Positions 18,523 through 25,184 of a DNA stretch of 25,184 nt are shown one piece after another (within the stretch, counting starts at the first letter, position 1; the number at the start of each line of letters is the position of its first letter). The notes beneath the pieces are model-generated. The model had not been told where the DNA came from. It ran no database searches and was given only the letters and a program-made list of their open reading frames with translations. The position numbers and the translations under genes are program-made. This DNA is from JBCCFW01 sp039029535 (lineage in GTDB: Bacteria; Acidobacteriota; JBCCFW01): NCBI GenBank assembly GCA_039029535.1, contig JBCCFW010000106.1, positions 1 through 25,184 on the forward strand, in the 5' to 3' direction.

Positions 18523-20174
18523 GGCGTGCTCATGCTTTCCGGATGACGGACGAGCACGAGCTGCGCGAGCGTGCCGTCGCGACGGAAGCCGGTCTTCACG
18601 TCGATGACGAAGGTCGGCCACTCCAGCGCACACGACTCGACCACCTGACGCAGCCAGGCTTCTTCCGGCGTGGGAGCGAGCCCGGCCGGCGGCGGGAGCT
18701 CGGCCGTACCGTTGTTGCTTCGACCCTCGAGCCACTGACGGACGTCGGCAGCGGTCTCCTGTCTCGGACCGTCGATCCACGACTCGCTGCGGAACACCGG
18801 CGTGAAGTAGGTGCGAGGCGGTCCGCCGGAGACCTCGCGTCGGGCGATGTCCCAGACGACTTCGGACGCGTCGGGGTCGGCGTTGCGGCCGATGCCGCCC
18901 GGGAGGTTCGAGCCCCAGCGCAACACGCCGATCTCGTCGGGCTCCAGCGCGTGCGCCGTCGTCGAGTGGCCGTTCCACACGTGATGCCGACTCACCCAGC
19001 TCCGCCCGGCCTCGGGGAAGTGCTCCTCGACGATGAGCTCACCGTGCTCGGTCGGTTGCTCCTCGGCGGGCTGGAAGGACGCCAACAACACCGGCAGCGC
19101 CAGCGCGGCGAGGGTCAGCACGGCGGTGGTCGCCGTCGGGGCGGTCTCGCGTCGTCGGAACCAGCGCATGACGCCCACGCCCACGGCCCCGCAGGCGAAG
19201 AGCAAGAGGCCGAGCAGGCGACCCTGGCTGCTGGTCGAGTGAGGACGCTCGGGGAGACGACGGGCGACGTGAGTCCAGTAGTCGCTGCGAGCGTGGACGT
19301 GGAAGTCGGCGTGATGACCCGGCGTGATGAGCAGCTCGGTCCAGGCCGGAGTGTCGAGCTCACTCCGGAGAGCCGGTGAGTTGAGGTCGGTGCCGAAGAG
19401 GACGAGTCGACCCGCACCGGTCGGACGCCAGGTGGCCCAGGGCAGGGCCTCGCCATCGAGACGCAGCGGACTGCCGGCGGGGTCCGGGGCCAGCGTCATC
19501 GCGGGGACGCGACGGGAGTCGAGCTCGATGACGGCGCGGGACAGCGGCCGCCCGCCCAGGAGCCAGTCGGGGAGACCGCTCAGCTCGTCTCCATGGACGA
19601 GCAGCGTCGCGCCGAGCAGGCAGCGATCCGCCAGCGCGCGCTGGACGTCCGGCCCGAGCGCGAGCAGGTCCCGGGAGGACACGATGATGAGGTCGGCGGC
19701 CTCCCAGCCCGAGGCGTGCTTCGGCGCGCGATCGAGCGGAACGAACGCCACGGTGGTGTCGCGGGGGTCGTCGAGCGTCGACCAGCCGGCCTCGCGGCCG
19801 ACGTAGACGGTGAGGTTGGAGTAGATGTCGAGGCCGTCGCCCTCGATGGACCGGAAACCGTCGCCCAGAGACCACTCGAGCCCGCCGTCGTCGGCGCGGA
19901 GGATCCACTGGTAGCGCTTGCGACCGCCGGCTCCGATCTCGAGGGGGAGCTGCCAGCTCTCGTTGCTGTCGTCACGTCGGATCGTGAGGACGCCGCTCCA
20001 GTCGGTGTCGCTCTGGAGCTCCACGTCGACGGGAAGGCAGGAGCCGACGCGGCGCACGCCCCCGAGTCCCCGCTCGATGGTGAGCTCGGGCGAGGCGAGC
20101 ACTGCGCCACCCGGCAAGCACGCGAGCAGGCTCGCGAACAGGAGGCGCCTGGCGGTCTTCGAAAGCCGTCCCAT
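18519..20174 (-). CDS. Membrane-anchored periplasmic protein, GATase-like region
   Basis: A 551-residue first gene of the ABC operon. ATG 20174 is used because the signal peptide (about 1-27, GGAVLA) directly follows it; a GTG 21 nt upstream is possible, and neither has a strong Shine-Dalgarno. A periplasmic region (28-318) contains ADLIIVSSRDLLALGPDVQRAL followed by CLLGATLLVHGD, then GRLVLFGTDLNSP. This order is typical of class I glutamine-amidotransferase-like folds in big extracytoplasmic proteins (compare 'yDviilsn...aL...lr.yV.aGGgLlv.Gge'). Two helices at about 320-338 and 350-367 follow, then a second periplasmic domain to the end. The usual catalytic Cys is not visible, so it is probably non-enzymatic. 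Coupled to the ATPase, it is likely a transporter accessory; the function is inferred. Confidence 0.78.
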   Translation of the reverse strand: MGRLSKTARRLLFASLLACLPGGAVLASPELTIERGLGGVRRVGSCLPVDVELQSDTDWSGVLTIRRDDSNESWQLPLEIGAGGRKRYQWILRADDGGLEWSLGDGFRSIEGDGLDIYSNLTVYVGREAGWSTLDDPRDTTVAFVPLDRAPKHASGWEAADLIIVSSRDLLALGPDVQRALADRCLLGATLLVHGDELSGLPDWLLGGRPLSRAVIELDSRRVPAMTLAPDPAGSPLRLDGEALPWATWRPTGAGRLVLFGTDLNSPALRSELDTPAWTELLITPGHHADFHVHARSDYWTHVARRLPERPHSTSSQGRLLGLLLFACGAVGVGVMRWFRRRETAPTATTAVLTLAALALPVLLASFQPAEEQPTEHGELIVEEHFPEAGRSWVSRHHVWNGHSTTAHALEPDEIGVLRWGSNLPGGIGRNADPDASEVVWDIARREVSGGPPRTYFTPVFRSESWIDGPRQETAADVRQWLEGRSNNGTAELPPPAGLAPTPEEAWLRQVVESCALEWPTFVIDVKTGFRRDGTLAQLVLVRHPESMSTP

Positions 20175-20254
20175 GAGCGGCCGAGAGTACCCCACGGAGG
20201 AGGGGTTCGCAGCCGACGGGGGGAGGTTTCAAGCGGGCCCGAACGAGCGACCGT

Positions 20255-22507
20255 CTACTCGTCGCAATCCCCTCGCCACTGGCGGATCGGCGTGATGACG
20301 TCGTCGAGCTGCGACACGCTCACTCCGGACTGCCCGACGGCGTAGAGGTAGTCCTCGATGAACACCGAGCGACGGGCCAGGTGACAGCCGTAGTCGTAGT
20401 CCTGGTGATCGGAGAGCTGCGGCGTGAGGAGGGTGCCCAGCGGCTGCAAGCCGTCGAAGAGGTCGACCTCGATGGCGGCGATGCCGGTCTGGGCTGCGCG
20501 TTCGACCTCACCCAGCCCGTTGATCTCCCAGTAGGTCACCCGCGGGATGGCCAGGGTTCCCACCGGGGCGTGGTAGTTGAAGGCGTGCGGCTCCCACTGG
20601 GCCTCGCTGACCGAGTCGATCACGAGCCGGTCTTGGAGACGGGGCTCACCCACGGTCGAGACGTCGAACAGCGACACCTGCATGCCCAGCACCTGCAGCG
20701 TGTCGGGCTCGATCTCCTGGCCGATGCCGAGGAGATGATCGTCACCGACGGGGTGGAGGTAGGTGGAGAACCCGGTGACCTCCAGCTCGCCGACCACGCG
20801 AGGGTCGGTCGGGTCGACGAGGTCCACGGCATAGAGTGGATCGACCTGCTGGAAGGTGACGACCCAGCCGATCTCTTCCCGGAAGCGCACCGAGCGGACG
20901 GTCTCTCCCGGACCCAGGCCGTCGACCGAGCCGACCTCGACGAGCTCGCGACCCTGCTGCTCGAGGACGAGCACGGCTCCGTGCGACTCCTGCTCGTCCC
21001 ACCAGCCACCTCGTTGCACGGCGAGGCGGAGCCGGTTCTCGTGCTCCTGGATGGAGTAGCGACTCGGAGGGATGCCCTCGACCTCACCCATCGCGACGTA
21101 GCTCGGGTCGAGACCGGTGGGAGTCTCGAACACGTGGATGCGGGTCATCGCCGGGCCCGGCGGCGGTCCCCACCACTCGCCCGACGACCAGGCGGTGGTG
21201 GTCAGGTAGAGACGGTCGTGACTCGCGTGGGCGGTTCCCACCTGCGAGAAGATGCCGGTCGTGCGCGGCGGCTCGAGAGAGCCGAGGTCGAGGCTGACCA
21301 CGCTGGAGAGCCCGGCGCCGTCGGGGCGCTCGGGAAGCCAGAGATCTTCGCACTCGAGAAGGAAGCCTCGCTGTCGTTCCCAGCGCCCGTCGACGGGGTG
21401 TTCGTCGCTGTACCCCGGCATCCAGTCGGCGAGGGTCGAGTTCCTGATGACGCGGCGCTGCGCCCGTCGGTACTCCTCCAGGTCGCCTTCCCAGGGGGGG
21501 AGGGGCGGACCGACGAGACCGTGCAGCACGACCATCCGCAGCTCGTCGTCCACCCGGCGGGTGATGCGCAGGTGGCCGTCGATGGAGAGGCGACGCTGAA
21601 GCTGAGGCCCCAGGGGGTCGGTGGTGTAGAAGCTGAGGGTCGAGCGCTCGCCCAAGGCGATGGTGCCCTCCGGCGTCACCGGCTCGAGAGCATCCCACTC
21701 GCTGGTGACCACCACGAGCAGGTCGCCGTGCAGCAGCAGGCCGATGGGCTGGCCGACGATCTCGGTGGCGGAGAGGAGGGTGGCCGACTCGGGCGGCCAG
21801 GCGTCGATGGCGCGGAGCTCGTTCTTGGCGAGGTGCCAGATGATCTCGCCGTCCGTCTCGACCAGGTCGGGCTCGTCGATGCCCTCGACCTGGGTGTTGG
21901 TCTCCGAATGGTCACGAGTGCGACCGATGGCCGTCCCGTCGTCGTCGAGGTCGTCGGTCTCGGGCACGCCGCCGAAGGGACCGAGCGCGGCGTCGTCCCA
22001 CCACCACCAGCCGTGAACCGACCAGGTGCCGTAGGTCTCGACGTTCTGGAGGGCCATCCGCTTGACCAGGCGCTCCACGTCGGCGCAGGACGGGTTCTCG
22101 CCCAGCTCCGGCTCCTCCACGCGGATGTCGAGGTCCTGGAGCCCGACCGAGACACGGAGGGCCGCGACGATGTCACCGATGTCGATCCGGCCATCGCCGG
22201 TGGCGATCCAGGTGGGGGGATCGGTGGTGTCGTCGAGGCGTCCCGGGGCGATGTCTCCCAGGTCGAGGACGCAGTTGCCGTCGCCGGTACCGGGAATGCC
22301 CAGCTCCTGGAGGCCGACGGCGGTCTTCAGGAGCGTCACGACATCGTTCACGTCGGTGACGCCGTCGCCCTCGCGAAGCCACACCGGGAGGGCGAGATCC
22401 TCCGACTCGTCGAGCACGCCGGGGGCGACGTCGGCGAGGGAATCACAGGACGAGGCTGTAGGGGGGCAGCACAGGGCCGCCACGAGCAGAGCCAGGCCAG
22501 CACGCAT
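20255..22507 (-). CDS. Secreted beta-propeller protein with two dockerin-like repeats
   Basis: A 750-residue exported protein. ATG 22507 is preferred to the upstream GTG (22534): GGAG sits 7 nt ahead and the signal peptide (about 1-20) begins at once. Residues about 21-71 and 80-130 are two copies of a dockerin/EF-hand-like unit: D(V/I)APG...P.W...GDGxxDxxD(V/I)V..L...VGLQ. Calcium-binding positions in GDGVTDVND and GDGRIDIGD look intact. From about 140 the protein matches the Beta_propel family (secreted C-terminal propeller distantly related to WD40). Its diagnostic motif SETNTQVEGIDEPDLV is followed by repeated blades (LGPGETVRSVRF, VDPLYAVDLVDPTDPRVVGEL and others). WWWWDD (about 167-172) is a striking Trp run. 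The partner and function are unknown, but an extracellular or surface role is likely. Confidence 0.9.
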   Translation of the reverse strand: MRAGLALLVAALCCPPTASSCDSLADVAPGVLDESEDLALPVWLREGDGVTDVNDVVTLLKTAVGLQELGIPGTGDGNCVLDLGDIAPGRLDDTTDPPTWIATGDGRIDIGDIVAALRVSVGLQDLDIRVEEPELGENPSCADVERLVKRMALQNVETYGTWSVHGWWWWDDAALGPFGGVPETDDLDDDGTAIGRTRDHSETNTQVEGIDEPDLVETDGEIIWHLAKNELRAIDAWPPESATLLSATEIVGQPIGLLLHGDLLVVVTSEWDALEPVTPEGTIALGERSTLSFYTTDPLGPQLQRRLSIDGHLRITRRVDDELRMVVLHGLVGPPLPPWEGDLEEYRRAQRRVIRNSTLADWMPGYSDEHPVDGRWERQRGFLLECEDLWLPERPDGAGLSSVVSLDLGSLEPPRTTGIFSQVGTAHASHDRLYLTTTAWSSGEWWGPPPGPAMTRIHVFETPTGLDPSYVAMGEVEGIPPSRYSIQEHENRLRLAVQRGGWWDEQESHGAVLVLEQQGRELVEVGSVDGLGPGETVRSVRFREEIGWVVTFQQVDPLYAVDLVDPTDPRVVGELEVTGFSTYLHPVGDDHLLGIGQEIEPDTLQVLGMQVSLFDVSTVGEPRLQDRLVIDSVSEAQWEPHAFNYHAPVGTLAIPRVTYWEINGLGEVERAAQTGIAAIEVDLFDGLQPLGTLLTPQLSDHQDYDYGCHLARRSVFIEDYLYAVGQSGVSVSQLDDVITPIRQWRGDCDE

Positions 22508-22603
22508 GGGTCGACTCCGATCCGGTCGAATCACGTCCGATGTCGGGGGTCGCCAGTCCTTGGAGGCGATCGTAGGCCACCCCGGGGGAGCCGACTACCC
22601 CCC

Positions 22604-22629
22604 GGCCCGCTCGCAGGCCGGAGCGGGCC
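22604..22629 (-). terminator. 9-bp hairpin downstream of GAF-GspE gene
   Basis: GGCCCGCTC/GAGCGGGCC forms a perfect 9-bp stem with an 8-nt loop, 32 nt after the stop of the minus-strand gene ending at 22662. A second possible stem (CCGGGGG/CCCCCGG) lies next to it near 22582-22605. No T-tract follows on the minus strand, so the hairpin may stop transcription only weakly before the beta-propeller gene. Confidence 0.5.
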
Positions 22630-22661
22630 TCAGGGGCGGTTTTCGGAGTCGATTGGGACGC

Positions 22662-24947
22662 TCAGCGCATGCAGACGGAACGGACCTGGTGCAGGTCGGT
22701 GACGCCCGACAGGATCTTGGCGATGCCGTCCTGGAAGAGGGTGGTCATCCCGTCCTTCTTGGCGGCCTCTTCGATGTCGTCGGCGGGGGCCTTGCGCTGG
22801 ATCAACGCCTGGACCTCGTCGGTGCCGATCATGTACTCGTGCAGGCCGGTCCGACCGCGGTAGCCCTTGCCGCCGCAGTCCGAGCAACCCTTCGCGCCGT
22901 GGAGGGTTCTCGGGCCCTCGATGTCGAGACCGAGCTTGGCGAAATCCTGGGTTCCGTAGAGCCGCGCCAACTCGGCGAACTCCTCGGCGTCGGCCGAGTA
23001 GGGCTCCTTGCACGACTTGCACAGGGTGCGGGCCAGACGCTGGGCGAGGATGCCGAGCATGGCGTCGGCGAAGTTGAAGGGATCGACGCCGAGGTCGACG
23101 AGACGCACGACGGTCTCGGGTGCCGAGTTCGTGTGCAGCGTCGAGAACACGAGGTGACCGGTCAGCGAGGCTTCGACACCGATCTGTGCGGTCTCGGCGT
23201 CGCGCATCTCGCCGATCATGATGACGTCGGGATCGGCGCGGAGGAAGGCGCGCATGGCGCTGGCGAAGGTGAAGCCGATCTTGGGTCGGACCTGCACCTG
23301 ACGCAGTCCGAGCTGGGTGATCTCGACGGGGTCCTCGGCCGTCCAGATCTTGCGGTCCTCCGTGTTGATCGCGGCGAGGGCGGAGTGGAGCGTGGTCGTC
23401 TTGCCTGAGCCGGTCGGTCCCACGCAGAGGATGATCCCGTAGGGCGAGCGCAGGGTCTCGTTGAAGGCGTCGAGGTTGCGGGTCGAGAAGCCCATGTCGG
23501 CCAGCGGCATGGGCTCGCTCGAGGCGAGCAGGCGGAGCACGACGTCTTCTTGACCACCGACCGTCGGAATGACCGCCACGCGCAGCTCGAGCGTGCTCGC
23601 GCCGGAGGTGATCCGGATCTTTCCGTCCTGCGGCTTGCGACGCTCGGCGATGTCGAGGCCGGCCATGATCTTGAAACGCGACACCACGGCGTTGCGTGCC
23701 TCGGACGGGACCTCGAGCTGCTTTGCGCAGCTGCCGTCGACACGCATGCGGATCGACGTGGGACGGCGCTCGCCGTAGGGCTCGACGTGGATGTCGGAGG
23801 CGCCGAGCTGCCAGGCCTTGAGGATGATCTGGTTGGCGAGCCGGACGATGGCGTTGTCGTCCTCGCCCTGGAGCGCGGAGAAGTCGGGCTTCTTCTCGGG
23901 TGCCTCGTCGGGCTCGGGCTCGGCCGCCAGCTCGGCGACCATGGTCGCGACCTTGTCCTCCTGATCGACGTCCATCCCGTAGGAGCGATCGACGTACTGA
24001 CGGATGTCCTCGGGGATGCCGACCCAGATGTCGATGCCCGAGGCCAGGCCGAGGGCGCGGGCGCGGTCGACCTTGACGAGGTCGTGGGGATCGGGGAGGA
24101 CGAAGGTGGCGGTGTTGCCGCGGATGCCCACCGGCGCCATGCACTGACGATGGAGGAGGTCGTAGTCGAGCTTGGACTTGACCTCGTCGGGGATGAGCTG
24201 CGAGCCGTCGTAGCGGAAGAACGTGCAGCCATGAAACTGGCTGAGGATCGAGCCGATCTTCTGACGCGACACGTGGAAGCGGTCCATGAGGATGGACGCG
24301 ACGCTCTTCTCCTCGGTGCGGGCGAGGGAGACCGCCTTCTCGAGCTGGTCCTCGGTGATGGCGCCGGAGTCGACGAGACCTGCGAAGGGGCTATTCACCT
24401 TGTTGGCGCGCTCGACGCGACGCTTGTTGAACAGCGCGATGCCGAGCATCCGCGCCACCTCGCCGGCACCCTCGGCGTCCTTCTCGTTGAAGGGCTCGTC
24501 GTCCTTGGTGTTGACCACCTGAACGACGCCGAGCACGCGGTCCTCGAAGGCGAGCGGGACGCAGAGCATCTGCTTGCTGCGGAAGCCGGAAGCCTCGTCC
24601 CAACTCCGATCGAAGCGGAGCTTGGGGTGGGCCTCGGTGAGCACCGAGTCGTCGTAGACGTTGGAGATGTTCACGACGTCGTTGGTCATCGCCGAGTAGC
24701 CGGCGACGCTGTGGTAGGAGAGCGGCACGGTGATGTGCTTGAGGTCGCTCCCGCTCTTGAGCACCGACGTGAGCTGATTGCGTCGGAGGTCACTGGCGTA
24801 GATGGTCACCCGCTCCGCCTCGAGCAACTCGACGAGCTCGTCCTGGGCGAGGGCCAGCATGGAGTCCTGGTCGGGGGCCGCGTGGATCGAGTTCGTGATG
24901 CTCGCGAGCTTCTGGCGGTAGGCGAGCTCTTTCTGCAGGTCCTGCAT
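22662..24947 (-). CDS. GAF-GspE/PilB fusion: secretion/pilus assembly ATPase
   Basis: A 761-residue cytosolic ATPase for type II secretion or type IV pilus extension. Order: GAF domain (about 12-175, with LCVPLAFEDRVLGVVQVVN), MshEN/T2SSE N-terminal domain (about 185-325), acidic linker (about 325-362), core ATPase (365-761). Visible are Walker A GPTGSGKT (510-517), Asp box (about 529-545), Walker B DPDVIMIGE (573-581), His box TGHLVFSTLHT (597-607) and the tetracysteine CKSC...CSDC (643/646, 688/691). The motor looks intact. The MshEN RLG motif that binds c-di-GMP is replaced by SVA (215-217), so nucleotide sensing there is doubtful. ATG 24947 has GGGAG 7 nt upstream. Partner genes (GspF, pilins) are not in the window. 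GspE versus PilB cannot be decided. Confidence 0.95.
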   Translation of the reverse strand: MQDLQKELAYRQKLASITNSIHAAPDQDSMLALAQDELVELLEAERVTIYASDLRRNQLTSVLKSGSDLKHITVPLSYHSVAGYSAMTNDVVNISNVYDDSVLTEAHPKLRFDRSWDEASGFRSKQMLCVPLAFEDRVLGVVQVVNTKDDEPFNEKDAEGAGEVARMLGIALFNKRRVERANKVNSPFAGLVDSGAITEDQLEKAVSLARTEEKSVASILMDRFHVSRQKIGSILSQFHGCTFFRYDGSQLIPDEVKSKLDYDLLHRQCMAPVGIRGNTATFVLPDPHDLVKVDRARALGLASGIDIWVGIPEDIRQYVDRSYGMDVDQEDKVATMVAELAAEPEPDEAPEKKPDFSALQGEDDNAIVRLANQIILKAWQLGASDIHVEPYGERRPTSIRMRVDGSCAKQLEVPSEARNAVVSRFKIMAGLDIAERRKPQDGKIRITSGASTLELRVAVIPTVGGQEDVVLRLLASSEPMPLADMGFSTRNLDAFNETLRSPYGIILCVGPTGSGKTTTLHSALAAINTEDRKIWTAEDPVEITQLGLRQVQVRPKIGFTFASAMRAFLRADPDVIMIGEMRDAETAQIGVEASLTGHLVFSTLHTNSAPETVVRLVDLGVDPFNFADAMLGILAQRLARTLCKSCKEPYSADAEEFAELARLYGTQDFAKLGLDIEGPRTLHGAKGCSDCGGKGYRGRTGLHEYMIGTDEVQALIQRKAPADDIEEAAKKDGMTTLFQDGIAKILSGVTDLHQVRSVCMR

Positions 24948-25184
24948 GAGGGACTCCCGACGGGGTTCGAACGGCTGAGTGCTCGGTGGCGACCCGGCAT
25001 TCTACGCCGGGGACGAGGGCTTCGCTTCGGGGAGCAGGATCTCCGCGCGAGACCAAGGGAAGGTTGGTGTCCGGAGCATTCACCAGTGTTCGTCGCGAGT
25101 GGCCGGAGACGCTCGCCGAGCAGCGTGAACGTAGCTTCGAGGACCGGAGGCGGGCTTTGGCGGCCCGTTGAGGACCGAGAAGCG
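24948..25184. other. Intergenic end of window, no gene supported
   Basis: The 237 nt upstream of the GAF-GspE gene hold only its ribosome site and the possible -10 element. A 61-codon plus-strand frame (24986-25171) has no recognisable product or ribosome site. It ends in an Arg/Glu-rich stretch and could at most be a minor or spurious ORF. Confidence 0.5.
24999..25004 (-). promoter_or_regulatory. Putative -10 element of GAF-GspE gene
   Basis: On the minus strand TAGAAT (one mismatch to TATAAT) lies about 52 nt before the ATG at 24947. No convincing -35 box is seen 16-18 nt further upstream. Single hexamer match, so weak. Confidence 0.25.

Noticed and set aside
20381..22702. 773-codon open frame on the plus strand
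   Set aside because: It is antisense to the beta-propeller gene, whose signal peptide, EF-hand repeats and family motif are clear. Long antisense frames are expected at high GC.
22062..24144. Long plus- and minus-strand frames (448 and 504 codons) over the propeller and GspE genes
   Set aside because: They are arginine- or low-complexity-rich shadow frames of well-supported genes.

Overview
The window is GC-rich (my impression is 65-70%) bacterial chromosome, densely packed with genes. Genes repeatedly overlap by 1-4 nt (ATGA, GTGA or TGATG junctions). Signal peptides, a LolD/MacB-type ABC system, a lipocalin-like periplasmic protein and a GspE/PilB ATPase point to a Gram-negative (diderm) organism. 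Dockerin-like repeats on a secreted beta-propeller, and membrane proteins ending in a GspG-like pseudopilin domain, resemble proteins I associate with Planctomycetota, Acidobacteriota and neighbouring phyla. The phylum cannot be fixed from this sequence. I saw no rRNA, tRNA, CRISPR array, transposase or prophage gene.

Layout: (1) 2-3426 (+): aconitase AcnA, cut at its 5' end by the window edge, overlapping a YdfG-like short-chain dehydrogenase. (2) 3442-4101 (-): a secreted YHYH-motif protein with a C-terminal Cys/His cluster, divergent from (3) 4278-6234 (+): three overlapping genes for small membrane proteins, two of which are diverged paralogues ending in a GspG-like domain. (4) 6239-6658 (-): an unknown single-pass protein. 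(5) 6943-11282 (-): an operon of LolD-type ATPase, 845-aa FtsX-family permease and AttH/CrtC-like lipocalin protein, an AttEFGH/YbbAP-type export system. (6) 11472-12491 (+): a TPR protein, followed by a UUCG hairpin. (7) 12587-13573 (+): small zinc-ribbon membrane protein, TerB-like protein and YjbQ. (8) 13676-15015 (-): two unrecognised proteins, one possibly a degenerate trypsin-fold protein. (9) 15116-15898 (+): an MBL-fold hydrolase. (10) 15914-20174 (-): an operon of membrane-anchored periplasmic protein, ABC ATPase and 12-TM permease. (11) 20255-22507 (-): a secreted beta-propeller protein with two dockerin-like repeats. (12) 22662-24947 (-): a GAF-GspE/PilB fusion ATPase. The last 237 bases hold only its probable promoter region.

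The main themes are envelope and export functions (two ABC operons, an extracellular propeller, a secretion/pilus ATPase, GspG-like membrane proteins) beside ordinary metabolism (aconitase, SDR, YjbQ). The strongest candidate for something undescribed is the 4278-6234 cassette. There a pseudopilin-type beta domain has been detached from the prepilin helix and placed on a three-helix membrane anchor, twice in tandem. I found no clear defence or mobile system.
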